The position numbers and the translations under genes are program-made. Below, in pieces: positions 24,129 to 35,433 of a DNA stretch of 64,000 nucleotides; position 1 is the stretch's first letter; every line of letters starts with the position of its first letter. Origin of the DNA: Symbiodinium natans. Lineage: Eukaryota > Sar > Dinophyceae > Suessiales > Symbiodiniaceae. A model generated the notes under the pieces. It made no database searches and was not told where the DNA came from. It saw only the letters and a list, made by a program, of their open reading frames with translations. The DNA is taken from assembly GCA_905221605.1 (NCBI GenBank), contig CAJNDS010000163.1:62001-126000 (forward strand), in the 5' to 3' direction.

Positions 24129-27100
24129 GATGAGGTCGCCGATGAAGCAACAAAGCAAGACGAGGCCGAGAGCCCAGTCTGCTCGTGCGCGTAAAATCTC
24201 GTATCAACGTTTTGCGCTTAACTTTTCAACATATCCGCACTTGCGATGCAGATCCGAGAGGTAGTCCTTCGAAACAGAAGAGGGTTGCCACCGCCGGTCC
24301 CTCCAAAAGTGTGCTGGGCTTAAGCGCGCTTGAGGACAACGAGGAGAGGTTTGCCTTTCTTGTGTCCTTTCTTTCGATCTTTCGATTACCTGCGCGCACC
24401 TGACCTTAGGCCTAGCTTGGACGAGCTGTCCAATGACATGGATGTACCTTCAGAGCTGCCGACGTCGGTGAATTGGCTGCAGCGGATCCAATCCCTTTGA
24501 GCGCCGTTCGCAAGCAGCCATGCAAGCATGCAAGCATGCAAGCATGCAAGCAGCATGGAAGCAGCATGGAAGCAGCCTGTGCAGGTTCAGCCCGAGGCTG
24601 GGATGCGGACTGTTTGTGCTACACGGTGCCGAAGAGTTCTGCTGCAGAAACAAGGAGGCAGAAAGCGTGCCGCTGAGCTCCATAAGGCCGAATGTGCGAC
24701 ATGATGTGAACTGTCTGTGCGTGTGCGCGGGCGTGTGACCTTTTGCTTGAAGGGAGCTCGTGGAGCAGCGGCGGGTCAACACGGCCCTGAAGCGCCTCGA
24801 GGAGGGAAGAGGTCCAGGAACAGAGCACGGAGCGGCGAGGAGTTATGGGGCCGAGGCCCGCTGGAGGTTGGGGGAGGGAATGGGAGGGAGAAGCGGTGTC
24901 TTCACACGTGATGCGAAATCCCAGGCAAAATCTGCCCTACCCCGAAAGAAGCATACGTCATACCATCACGCCGTTTCCACCTTTTTCCACCTTTTAGGGA
25001 AACCCTTAAAATTAAACCAAATAAATCATTAAACATCAATAAACCCGGCCCACATGAGAAAATTGTTTGACAATTTAACGGTCTTATTACACAGCTGCCA
25101 ATAATTTCCACTCATGAAGTACGAGTATCTTGCACTTCGATCTATCTCTCTATCCATCTGTCCGTTCGAGTTATTTGTTTTGCTGTTCGGTTCCATTTCA
25201 GTTTCGTTTTCTTTGATCGTCTTCGGAGCTGCGTCTCCAGGGCCGGCTGCTCCGCCTGCGCTGCTTGGCGAGCATGCGGCGCTATGCCGAAGCGGCAGAG
25301 GCGCTGGGCATTTGCAGGTGGCATTCGCCTTGGCGAGAAGAGGAGGAAGCAACTCCGACTCTTGCTTTGCAGGAGTGCAAGCAGATGGGTGACGAGGCCG
25401 CCTGCTTTGAGGCGGCATGTAGCTGCTCCGAAGCTGAAATTTGAATAAGAACACGTAAGAAGACTCGGCAACACGTTTTGTGACCTTCCTTGGTGCTGTG
25501 GATCGTGCAGCAGGTTAAGTTCTTCCTCGCGCAGCTTCCTTGGCTCCTACATGCAGATGCATACCAGACCATGCTGCAGCTGAAGGTCCAGCATCCATCA
25601 CGTTTTTTGCACTTGTCAGCTCTGCTGGTGATGCTTGGACTGACTGGAGAGAGGCTCTGGCACAAAGTTGGCCAAGCGATGGTGGGGGCACCCCAGCCCA
25701 GGGAGTTTGACTTTTGCAGCGTGCTTTCCTATGCTTTCCTATGCTTTCCTATGCTTTGCTATGATTTCCTATGCCTTCCTATGTCAATTGCTCTTTTTGC
25801 TTGCGCTCTCCAAGGCCCAGCCAAAGATCGACTGGAGCTCCTTCAGGTTGGACTTGTCTTGTGTGCGATTCTTCGTGTTCGCTGTGAGAGTCGTGAAGAG
25901 GAGAAGGTCATTGGGGGTGAGGTTCTGTCCCACTCGTCCCTGACCGTGGGCCATGGGCGCATGGCTGCCGAAGAGTTGCAGCGGGCCGTGTCCGAACGTG
26001 AAGGTCCACTGCAAGATGGAACAGATTCCGAGTGTGTCAGTAAGATTGAGTTCGACCCGACCAGATTGCCGTGAACTCTGGTCGCTGCTGGGTGCGCCAA
26101 GCAGTAGCAGACGTGTGGACAGCATCGGATGCTTTGCTCACGGTTTTTCTTCCAAGTGTGTTGGCTTGAGTGTCACAGTCAGCCAGGAAGACACCACCTG
26201 TCTGGGGGCAACCTCCCTGCGGCAGATGTTGCCTTCGCAAAAGCGCAGACCGCGTCCGGGCAGGCACCTGGGGTAGGGGGAGACAAAGGCATCATCTGGC
26301 TGCAGCGACACTGTCTCGTCGCAGTGGTACCACAGATTGCAGGGTGCTGCAGAGAGTCAAGATTCAAGAAATGAATAAGAAAGATCAAGGAAGGGGCTGG
26401 AGCATCTGAGCTCCGCCAAGAAAGCTAGTCCAGAGAGTCATGCCTTTCATGGTGTGCACGGCTGTTTGCATTCGAACGGCTCTTTGCATTCGAAGAACGA
26501 TCGGCGTAAACGCGCTTTCCTCAAAAGGCCAGGCGAAGACGCATGCGCATGTTTGTGTGCATGCAGGACTCCACGGCGGCATTCTCAGCCAAAAAGTTGG
26601 CACAGGAGACACGCGCCACTTTACCTTCCCCTTTGACTTCCCTTTTGCCTTTGCGGCCTCCTCTTATGAGGTCCTGCTCAATTCGGGACTTCGTGCCATG
26701 TCCTTGGGCGACTTCCAGGCTGCCAGGTCTCCTGACGTTTGTTGCGGTGTGGCGGTTCTTGTTGCCGAAGTAAGCTGAACATGTGCAGAACACATGACAT
26801 GCAAAGCTCCCAGTGAATTGCAATTGCCAGCCAGGGATGCATTCGAAGCAGCGGCCACTGCCTTGCACGCTGACAAAGACGCGCGGCTGCAGGAGGTACC
26901 CTTTGCCTCACAGCTTTCAGCCCTCGTAACCCTCTTACTTCTCGCCAGCTCATTGGACAGGTCCTTGCGGCGGAGAACAACCTGGCTGTCTGCAAGTTCT
27001 ACACCAAAGACTGTTCTCAGAAAGAATCCGGGAGAGGGAGAAAGACCTAGACCCACCTTCTCTGCGCATCAGGTGCTTCGCACATGCTCGTTTCGCTCAT

Positions 27101-27780
27101 GTCGTGTCCAGGACTTGCGCGGCGCCTGTGAGCGGCTGAAGGCCTGATCTGTATTCCCGCGGTTCTCGCTTCATTCCTTCAGAAGCCTTTTTTTAGTTCT
27201 TATGTACTCTGATAATGCAGGCACCTCGAATCTGCATACCAGGTCGTCAGCATCTGTGCATAGTGAAGCGAATCTTACATGAATTTTCTATACGGCCCAT
27301 GTTTGCACTGTGCGATTTGAATCTTTTTGAGTGGCTTGCGCTTCTCCGCTCTCAGCTCTGTGTGCAGGCCTTGGTCCTCAAGGACCCGGTGCGATTCCTC
27401 GTGCCGTGCCTTCTGCAGAACTTGGCGTCGCTGTACGAGTTTGCACAGGACAGGATGATATGACACAAAGCCATTCTGACACAGCGAGCCTGATAGGAGC
27501 AATACCGTGCCGGAGCGAGCCTACTAGACTCCCCTTCAGACTCTCTACGTGCGTGTGGGTCTCTATTTGCGACATGGTTATTTCTACGATGTCCCCCACC
27601 AATGAACCTGGAAGCCGGTGAATGTTCACAGAGGCTGTGCCCCTTAGCAAAGGGTTTGTCCAGGATGCCGCCAGCCAACGGAAGGCTCTGCGTGATCTTG
27701 CAGGTGCTGCACAGCCTGGGCCTCGACTCCCTCGACACTGCAAAGCGTCATGTTAATGTCATGTTGAGTCAGATGGCGTG
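24129..27780 (+). CDS. TRAPPC12: TRAPPC12-like protein (TRAPP vesicle-tethering complex subunit, TPR repeats), many tiny exons; 5' end unresolved
   Basis: Short exons that continue one another in phase reproduce the TPR half of TRAPPC12, a cytosolic subunit of the TRAPP tethering complex acting in ER-Golgi traffic. Best-placed exons: 24129-24164, about 24410-24482, about 24753-24803, 25241-25300 (RLRCLASMRRYAEAAE), 25373-25411, 25514-25585, about 26205-26266 (GNLPAADVAFAKAQ), 26671-26726, 26835-26895, 26961-27008 (ENNLAVCKFYTK), 27112-27141, 27368-27448 and from 27664. Together the last ones give the family's NN-AVC, then DP, then NL--LYE pattern (ENNLAVC, VLKDPVRFL, NLASLYEF). Introns are GT, GC (25301, 25412, 27142) and apparently GA (27009, 27449). 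The N-terminal part is acidic and low-complexity, as is usual for this family. Middle exons (25640-26110) and the last residues are not resolved. The identification rests on remembered family pattern, not a search. Confidence 0.62.
25725..25782 (+). repeat. Short tandem repeat (about 10 bp, tttcctatgc) in an intron
   Basis: Four to five imperfect copies of ctatgctttc lie within an intron of the TRAPPC12-like gene. A second short repeat, (gcaagcat)n, lies at 24519-24552 in an upstream intron. Confidence 0.7.
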
Positions 27781-28040
27781 TTGATGGTCCAGGTTGGAAG
27801 ATCTGGAGCCACGGCTTTTCCAATCACCGCAAAGTTAAAAGCAAGTGAAGCAGTTGCCTTCGGCTGCTTGGCTCTTCCGGTGCAAGATGCTGTTCGCTCT
27901 GGGTTCAAGCAATCCACCTCTTTGGCTGTGGCATTCGACCTTGCACCTATAGCCACCGTGAACCACCCATATGGCCTCGCATGAACTCACGTGAGACAAG
28001 AGGCTTGAAAGAAGCCGTAAGCCGTAAGCATATAAGCAAC

Positions 28041-29429
28041 ATGGAAGCGGCGCTGCCCAGTTGTACACACAGGAGTGTACTCGCCAACCACTTGTCCAAG
28101 TTGCCGGCGTCCAGCAGCCAGGATCAAGCTCAGCTTGGCCTTCCCGGTGCTACTACAGCGCTTGCAACGCTGCTTGTTCCAGCAAGCGCAGGCTTTGTAG
28201 GCCTCGCCGCTCGACGCCGTGTCTGGTCGAAGGCAAAGAGGTCAGAAAAGTGGTGTGCAAAACTGACCAGACTGACCTGCTCACGGTCCGACAAGGATGG
28301 TGACGAGGGCTCCAAAGCCTCCAAGGAGGAAAGAAATGACATTCAGGACACTGGCGCTGGTGGCCCGGATGAGCTTGATGATGCAGCCTTTTTTGCAGCT
28401 TTCCGAAAGCGAGCCCAGGAAGTTGAGCAGCAAGAGATGGAACGACAAGGTGTAGTTGACCGAAACTGGCAGGCTGGACGTGCTGATGTAAAGGTGGGTG
28501 CTGTTGCAAACGACTGGGTTCGCCGCGTGATCTTGGTCGACGACGAACTCTTCGTCGGCACCGCTACGCGCGGCGTGCAGAGATATGGGCTAGGCAGTGA
28601 TGAGCCTCGGCAGTTTTTTCCTGTCAGCGGTGACCCGACCCGAAGTGTTCCGGCAGACCACCAGGCAGAGTACGACCCTGAGACATCTGTGACATCCATT
28701 GCATGGAGCGGCAGGTGTTTGTTCGCAGGGCTGGCTGGTGGGCGAGTGCACGCATGGAGGGAAGATGGCACGCTCCTGTTAGACACGGTGGTTTGTCCAG
28801 AGAACTTTGCACGCCCTTGCTTCGTGTACGTGCATGAGAACATGCTGATTGCTGCTGCAGGCGAGGCGGTCATGCGCTGGCATGTGGATGAGCTGGAGTC
28901 CGATGAGTCTGATGGGGCCAAGCAGCCTGCCAGGATTAAGGTGAATGGCAACGTGCACAGCTTGGCCGCAGGATTTGAGGGAAGCTTCGCTCTCGGATTG
29001 GAGGATGGGACTCTGGAGGTTCGCAGCCTGGAGCATCTTAACCTGCTATCCCGACGCGCAGGCGCACATCGCTTCGCCATCTCGGCCGTGCTTGTAACAG
29101 CGGAGCAGATACTGACCGGGGACGCCGCTGGGAACCTGGTGTCCTGGCGCGCCGGGGCTGCGATGCCCGGGGAGGACTGGGAGAAGCTTTGGCAGCGCGA
29201 GCATCGAGGCCGGGTGGTGGCCATCAGCCAGGGTGGTGGTGAGGTCATTGTCAGTGCCGCCCTGGACAGCTTCATTCGTGTTTGGAATGCCGAGTCCGGG
29301 GACCTGCTCTTTGCTATTCCAGAGCATCGTGTGTGGCTTGGTTCACTGAGTATGTCCCCGGACTGCAGCCTCATGGCCACAGATGGAAGGGACAACGCTG
29401 TGTACCTCTACAGATTCAGTGAAGACTGA
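28041..29429 (+). CDS. WD40-like beta-propeller protein with probable plastid-targeting leader, single exon
   Basis: One open frame without introns, unlike its neighbours. The frame also has an upstream ATG at 27981; I prefer 28041 (MEAALPSCTHRS) because it starts the leader proper. The leader is Ser/Ala-rich, with a hydrophobic stretch (TTALATLLVPASAGF), then FVGLAARRR, resembling the FVAP-like site of dinoflagellate transit peptides. An acidic linker with a helix (FFAAFRKRAQEVEQQE) follows. The rest is made of repeats of the propeller kind: VRRVILVDDELFVGTATRGV, TSIAWSGRCLFAGLAGGRV, EQILTGDAAGNLVSW and EVIVSAALDSFIRVW. Five or so blades are visible, so it is probably a scaffold. No enzyme motif is seen. 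Plastid location is inference. Confidence 0.75.
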   Translation: MEAALPSCTHRSVLANHLSKLPASSSQDQAQLGLPGATTALATLLVPASAGFVGLAARRRVWSKAKRSEKWCAKLTRLTCSRSDKDGDEGSKASKEERNDIQDTGAGGPDELDDAAFFAAFRKRAQEVEQQEMERQGVVDRNWQAGRADVKVGAVANDWVRRVILVDDELFVGTATRGVQRYGLGSDEPRQFFPVSGDPTRSVPADHQAEYDPETSVTSIAWSGRCLFAGLAGGRVHAWREDGTLLLDTVVCPENFARPCFVYVHENMLIAAAGEAVMRWHVDELESDESDGAKQPARIKVNGNVHSLAAGFEGSFALGLEDGTLEVRSLEHLNLLSRRAGAHRFAISAVLVTAEQILTGDAAGNLVSWRAGAAMPGEDWEKLWQREHRGRVVAISQGGGEVIVSAALDSFIRVWNAESGDLLFAIPEHRVWLGSLSMSPDCSLMATDGRDNAVYLYRFSED

Positions 29430-30313
29430 ACCGCCGTGGACATGCAAGGCAGAAGAGCCCGGCTAGACCTGTAGGCAGCACGATCTTCCGTTGCTGTGGA
29501 AGGGCTGAGCCAACATTTGTGATTCTTTAGGCTCAAGCTCTTCGGAGCTAGAGAACGAGCATGGTCGAATGTAGTCCAAGGCAAGTGCTCGGGGACCGCT
29601 GAGGCCCATTGCTTTCGGATCACCACACCCTGTGGCACTGTGCCACACCGTTTCCAAGCAGGCCTGTGAATGAGACGGTACCTGCACCATGGGGTCCGCA
29701 GCTTACGCCTAGTTCTGCAGTGTTATACAAGTGTTATACATCTGCCAGCACTGCCTGGATTTCCACCGCAAGGCTGCTGCCAGCCTGGATCGAGGATAGC
29801 CTTCCAGATCCCGACCATGTCGGGCACCCTGGGGACTGAGCCACTATGAGCCACTTGCAAAAAGACTTTTTTTTGCGGTACTCGCAGGGCTTCCTGCGCC
29901 GAGCATTCAGACTAAGTTGTCTCGGTGGAGGTTTTCGCTTATGACACGGTGAAGCTGGTGCGCATCCTTGATCGACGCTTGGGGCCTGGGGCTCGGAGTC
30001 CTTGTACATGTCGGACCCAACGCGCGAGACTCCAATCAAAGAAGTTTACTTTTACCTAGCTACCTAGCTACCTCCATCAACAGCACGATTCCCGAGCGTC
30101 CCAGTGATTTGTGAGTTTGAGCAAGGCCAGAGTCCCAGACAGTCCCAGAGGTCCCAGGCTCCAGATACCACGTCTGCGGCAGGTTCATCTACTGGGGTGT
30201 CCAGGCCCTGGTTGCCTTTTACATGGCCAGGCTCTCAGTTGCGTTTCCCTGCCTCCTCGTCTGAGCGTGAGCTCTGCACAGATCGTCATCGTCTTCATTA
30301 TGAATAAAGCTTA
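29430..30313. other. No gene recognised
   Basis: Intergenic between the convergent propeller gene and the minus-strand fragment. It holds a short (ctagctac)n run at about 30054-30073. Nothing else supportable. Confidence 0.5.
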
Positions 30314-30316
30314 TCA

Positions 30317-30775
30317 AGACACGGCGCATCCGCCGCGGCTTTGAAGCATCACCGTGTCACCCACCTGCGGCAGGTCAGTATGAAAGCACAGCGTGACATC
30401 CTCAATATTGGCCAAATCATGCCAGGAGAAGTCCACCGGCTGGATGTTGACGGAGGTGCTGCAGTGCCGCCCCCACCACACCCAGCAAGGCGAGTCAAAG
30501 CTAGGCCATTCCTGGTGCATGTCGTGAGGCCACAGCTCTCCCACTTGGGCATTTCTTGGGATGTCTACGACAGAATCACAAATCCTGGCCATAGTCTCAG
30601 CCAGCACATGACTGCTCTAGCAGCAAAACCATGTGAATTGTGAGAGTCTGCCAAAAGCTCACAACATCTGAGACCCGTGAAGGTGAAGCAGATGCGGTGT
30701 TCATCCCGACCCGAATCCTCATTACGCGAGGTCAGACGCAGGCTTGCCGGCTTGCCACTACCAAAGACCAGTAGC
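30317..30775 (-). CDS. Unidentified protein, last two exons of a minus-strand gene
   Basis: The only convincing minus-strand coding in the window. The terminal exon runs from an acceptor near 30585 down to TGA at 30317. It encodes ELWPHDMHQEW, CWVWWGRHCSTSVNIQPVDF and DLPQVGDTVMLQSRGGCAVS, with strongly G/C third codon positions. An upstream exon (about 30645-30775) gives FGSGKPASLRLTSRNEDS and HRICFTFTG. The exact junction and any exons above 30775 are not resolved. I do not recognise the family; the many Trp, His and Cys residues suggest a folded enzyme rather than a disordered protein. Confidence 0.5.
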
Positions 30776-30912
30776 AATTTGTGGCTTGTTGCGGTACTCC
30801 TTTGAGTCTCAGGAAGATGAGTACTGCGAGTCCCCGTCTCATCCTTGTAAGGCGCGCCTCGTTTCGTGTATATCTGATTGCCTGCATGAGAGATGGGCGC
30901 ACAAGCGAGAGG

Positions 30913-30950
30913 GGTGTGTGTGTGTGTGTGTGTGTGTGTTTGTGTGACAT
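30913..30950 (+). repeat. GT microsatellite
   Basis: About 17 GT dinucleotides with one interruption near the end. Intergenic. Confidence 0.95.
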
Positions 30951-31064
30951 TTGTTTTTGAATTTTAAGCCCATATTAGAATCCGTTCCAAACCCAGCATG
31001 CAAGCCATTGTGTTCACAAACGGCGGGCGGCTGCGCCGGCCTAGCTGAAATACAGAGGCACTAG

Positions 31065-31190
31065 CGACACGTGCTCGCAGAAGCACCGAGAGGGTCGCCG
31101 TTCGCGATCTGGAATGTGCACGGCGCGTGGGGCAGAGCGACACGGGCACGCGTAAACACCGAGATGGTCGTCGTTTACGACCCAGGCGCG
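31065..31190 (+). repeat. Two diverged ~70-bp direct repeats
   Basis: gcgacacgtgctcgcagaag at about 31065 and gcgacacgggcacgcgtaaa at about 31137 each lead into a caccgaga-ggtcg block. No coding seen. Confidence 0.5.
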
Positions 31191-31282
31191 AGACACAGAA
31201 GCCTTAATTAGTCAAAAAACTCCCCCCAACAAAAACAGAAGCATCCTTGCTTGATGCCGCTCTCTTTGTCTTTGGATTGCAG

Positions 31283-34200
31283 GAGGCACGGGATTGCAAT
31301 GTCGGCGATCCACAGGTGCAGCGCATGGCCGGAGCCACAGCATACTGTTTTAGGATGTTGTAGGTAGTCTCCTTTCAGTATGCAGTCATGGGCTTCAATC
31401 ACGCGTCTTTAGAAGAGCAGTGGAAGAGCCAAAAAATCCCAGCTTGAGGAATGCCAGAATGGTTTCTGCATGCGACGCCAGTGGTGTCCTGCAGAGAACG
31501 AGAATTGGGCTAGCACGGAGGCTCAAGCAGTCCATCGTGCTTGCATTGCACTTTGCTTCGAAGCTGATCTCGTCTATGCAGGCATATTTGCTTTGCTCCT
31601 GATATTCCCTACAACTGCCAGACGCACTATCTCGAGTTCGAGAAGGTGGAGCTCTGGTTCAAATCTTATGTGCACTACCACAAGCAGGGCACCTGGCCTT
31701 CCTTGCATGTCCTTGCAAAAGATCGCCCCTCGTTTGGTCGGCCATGCATCTTGGAGGTTCGGGCTCGACGTGACCACGGCGGACGAGAAAACTTCAATCC
31801 CGTACCCTCAGAGGTGTGGGCCGATGCGCTCTCTGCAGTGCGATGGGAAAGAGAGTTGTGCGCATGGGCAGGGGTGCGAACACGTACCGGCTTCAAGACC
31901 TGATCCGCATGACAAATTATGCCCCCGAGGAGCTCTCCTTTTTTCCCGTGCCGTTGCGTTGGTACGTGCAAGATACATGGGGGTGCCAACGTAGCCCTGT
32001 TTCATGGTATTTGAGAACTCTTTCCTGAATGTTCTGGGTGTCGGGAGGGAAAAGTCAAAAAGCGAGCCTGAGCCGACACCATCTAGACCTTGCGCACGGG
32101 GTGGGTGGGTGGGGAGGGGCTTGGGAGCTCCTTTCAAGACAAGTAGTAGAGGATGTGCAGGCTTATGACAAGGCATCCCGAATCTCTCTGTTTAGACTCC
32201 CAGAAGTGCTGGCCGCCGGATGTAATTTGGGCATCCAATGCATATTCAGCCTTAATGGTCTACAGTGCCAGGAGTTTGTGGAACTCGGTGCGGTCATGGT
32301 CTTGAATGGCCTGTTCGACTGCAACCTTGACACTGAACTTTGTGAGATGAAGGCCCGCGCCTGACCTTTTTTCATTTGGGTAAGACGACTCAGAAGAGTT
32401 CGGATGTCTGGGCAGCTTATGGACCAATGGAAGGTGGAGACTGCCACTGTGGATACGAAACGGGCTTCAACCACGTGTATGAAAACATCTATTACGAGGC
32501 TCGCCTCTTCTGGGCTGATGGTTGAAGCTCTGTAAGAGGACCTCCTGAGAGTTTCTGAGTACATTCGGTCATACACGTACGCTCTATACTGCTCAGAATG
32601 GTGTTCGCAAGCGGGACGTCTACCGCATGTATGGCATCCGGCTGCTAACTTTTGCTACAGGTCTGCACCTAAGGCCTGAGCTCCATTTCTGTCTCTTCTT
32701 GGAGATTTTTGGTGCGAGACATGCCCAGGATTCGGTGGGAAGACAAAGTTCTCTCAAATTGTGCGGGCCATGGGAGCTTCACTATCTCGCTGTCGATTCT
32801 TTGCTCTGCTTTGTGGCTAGGTTCTGCAGTTGTCTTCGGGCATCGCACTACTTGGCACAGCTGAGTTGGTGTGGCTCTCTGAAGCGATGAGCTCTGAAGA
32901 GATGATGTGAGTATGGTAAGTTTCTGAGATTGCGGACTTCTGGCTCATGAACTGCGTACCCGAGCGCAAGCCCAGCCCTTAAAACGGCTACTGTGGCCCC
33001 TTGCATGCGATGATCAGCACACGGTTTCCCGCAAGTGCAGATCCGTGACAAGCCATCTGTAACAGCAGGCACTACACCGACCAGAAGATCAAGCAAATGG
33101 ATGCTGCCAGCGATGCCTGAGCGGACGCGCCGGATGATCCGGATGCTTGAATAGTACATGGTACGAACCGTTGTACATGGAAAAATTGTTCGATGAAGGC
33201 ATTCTTCATCTGTGGAGTATCCTCAAGGCAGTGCCTTATAGTGTCTCACCGCCTACTGAAGCGGCTACTACTCAGTACTTAGTCGCGACAAGGGAGCTGA
33301 GTCTGTTGGTGTTCTCGTGGCTGTACGCTCTTGCCTGGAATCGACACCTGTATCCCATCAACGTGTGGGCTTTATCGTGACCAGTGCTTAGGCTTAGAGC
33401 CAGTTAGAGCTGATTCGGCTGTGTTCTTCGGACGACTTGTCAGCTGCGTGCTCAGTTGCATGGGTGAGCACCATTAGATGAATCAGGTGCGTCTTCAATG
33501 CTCGTGAATGCTAGTGCGGCGCATTTGGTGTCCGGCTCTGTACGCTTTTGTCACATTAGCTGAGGCCATGCTACGTGTCGCGATAGCTTTCTTTATCATA
33601 AGGCGCTTTGCAGTCAGTTTGCTGAGTTCAATTTGCTCAAAGTGCCCAAAGTGCCCAAAGTGCCCAAAGTGCTTGCCAGGCTCGGCCTTGCTGACGAGTC
33701 ATGGCAGGCCAGAGATGAAGAGTGACTTCAAAGGGTTAATTGCATATGCATATAAAGATTTAAAGATCAAAAACCGGAATCTGGCAATTGAACGCCAGGA
33801 AGCCTGCTCAGAGGCAAACCAGGGGCAACTGGGGCTTCCTCAGCCCACCGGGGTGGTTGGGTGGGCCCTCATCAACAGCCCCACCACTGCCTGAAACGAT
33901 ATGGGCATTCGTTCGCTTGAAACCTTAAGTGCAGAGTTCGTTTAATCTTGCGCTTGCGCCAGAATCCGGTGCGCTGGAGGATACGCCGATTTTGACATCC
34001 CTTTGGCAAGCGACATCCAGCAAGGACAACGATGCCATTGACAGGCAGGACTCTGTGGTTCTTCATCTGACGCAGTATTGTGGCAGCAAGCCATAACAAG
34101 CCCACAGCTTCAGAGTTCGTTGAAACATGCTAGCCTTGTGATGTAGGCTTTTGGATAGCAGCGAATCAGCAGCGTCTGCAAGATCCGGTGACGGACGTGG

Positions 34201-34789
34201 TCTTGCCTGGCCGCTTGCCTCTTGACAGTTCAGATGTGCAAGAGTTACGCGGGCATCTCGATGCCGAGGTGGGCATGGGAATTTCAGAATGAGTACGTCC
34301 TCGCGTCCATCATAGTGAATGGTGGGGATGTCACGTCCGAGGATGAGGACCGGTGATCTTGCAAGGCTCCAGGAATCGTGGCACGTGGCGTCTTTGAGCA
34401 TTTTTCAAGGATGAAGCTGGCAAGCCTGCCTATCGAATGTGAGCAGCCCTCAGCCCTCTCAGCCCTCTCAGCCCCCTCTCCTTCACTTAACATAGCAATC
34501 GTGCCGAGGCTCCGACAGCTCCGACTGTGACAAGGAGAGTCTGCTGCAGAAGGCCAAGGCTCTTGTGGAGGAGCGGAGATCGAATGCCCACCCAATTGCA
34601 TCCAGTTGCTTCTCACGGCCTCTTCTTCGTCTCCTGCAGGAGGTCAAGAAGGCCAAAGAGCAGCGTGCAGCCGAGCGTGAGAAGGTGCCGAGTCCTCTTG
34701 GATGCAACGCTTGTAAGATGTAAGTGCATCGCATCGGCTCCCCGAAGGAGGATTTCGACGACGAGGAGGAGGAAGAAGAGCAGCCTTGA
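31283..34789 (+). CDS. Unidentified multi-exon protein with acidic C-terminus
   Basis: A series of + strand segments with coding character and splice-like ends: from 31283 (EARDCNVGDPQVQRMAGA), about 31445-31580 (ENENWASTEAQAVHRACIAL), about 31590-31810 (YNCQTHYLEFEKVELWFKSY, GTWPSLHVLAKDRPSFGR), about 32392-32520 (CHCGYETGFNHVYENIYYEA), about 32585-32660, about 32830-32905, about 33145-33380, about 34290-34350 (NEYVLASIIVNGGDVTSEDE) and about 34495-34690 (QKAKALVEERR, EVKKAKEQRAAEREK). It ends RIGSPKEDFDDEEEEEEQP with TGA at 34787-34789. The acidic tail and charged helices near the end look like one protein's C-terminus; whether the earlier segments all belong to the same gene is unproven. 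No family recognised. Confidence 0.4.
33637..33673 (+). repeat. 10-bp tandem repeat (aaagtgccca), four copies
   Basis: Perfect or near-perfect direct copies; read in one frame they give repeating Lys-Val-Pro. They may lie inside an exon of the unidentified gene. Confidence 0.8.
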
Positions 34790-34821
34790 GTGAAAAAATG
34801 CATGGCTCGCATCATCGATCA

Positions 34822-34842
34822 GGAGAGAGAGAGAGAGAGAGA
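34822..34842 (+). repeat. GA microsatellite
   Basis: About ten GA units just after the stop of the unidentified gene, in a likely 3' untranslated region. A similar GA run follows the ABC transporter. Confidence 0.9.
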
Positions 34843-35320
34843 TGAGTAAAATCGAGGGTCAAAGTCACAGCATAACATTGAGCTGAGGCTTGGTGACGAC
34901 GAATTCTGAGAGATATCTCTTGAATCCAAGCTGTGCTGAGAGCATTACGATGCGATTCTGTGTTAATGCTGTTAATGCTCTAGTCGGTCCAGGCCTGGCT
35001 AGACCAGAAAGGCCCGACTCGCAGAGCAGAATGTCTCATACATGGACCCGACAAACCAGCGCGCACTGGTGCGGATGCGTTCCACAAATTTTGTGATCGG
35101 ACCGCATATGGGTGATGTAATTCGAGACCGGAGGAAGCCGCGCAAGGCTATCTATTGGCAATGCATGCGAGCCTACATACTGCTGCAATGGTTGGCGTTG
35201 GAAACACGTCAAGTGCTGCAGGGAGTCAACACTTTTCACAGCCTCGCAGGTTGCTGAAGATGAATGAAGCGTGTACCTATGCTGATGCAGTCACCGTCGC
35301 ATCCTATCAGGATTGTTAAG
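34843..35320. other. No gene recognised
   Basis: Intergenic stretch before the eL32 pair; only unsupported short open frames. Confidence 0.5.
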
Positions 35321-35433
35321 TCCCTCCAGCACAACCCTCGCCCGCCCGAGCTCCGGCAGCGCGCAGACAGTCGGGAGCTGAGCTGAGGCTGCTAGGCGAG
35401 CGTGGTACTGAGTGACGGCTGCCTGACTGAGGG
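35321..35433 (+). repeat. Duplicated eL32 leader, copy A
   Basis: About 113 bases (tccctccagcacaaccctcg onwards) recur at 36238-36350 with one difference (gagtgaC/Tggc). Homology begins abruptly on the left, after gattgttaag in copy A and aggtagg in copy B, where a trans-splicing acceptor AG could sit. Confidence 0.9.

Noticed and set aside
27670-27710. A 19-base intron at the end of the TRAPPC12-like gene that would improve the C-terminus
   Set aside because: Too short to be spliced; the alternative is that the terminal residues are simply diverged.
31815-31960. Possible CCCH zinc finger in one frame (CDGKESCAHGQGCEH)
   Set aside because: All three frames are open here and the Cys/His spacing does not fit a standard CCCH finger; not enough to call.
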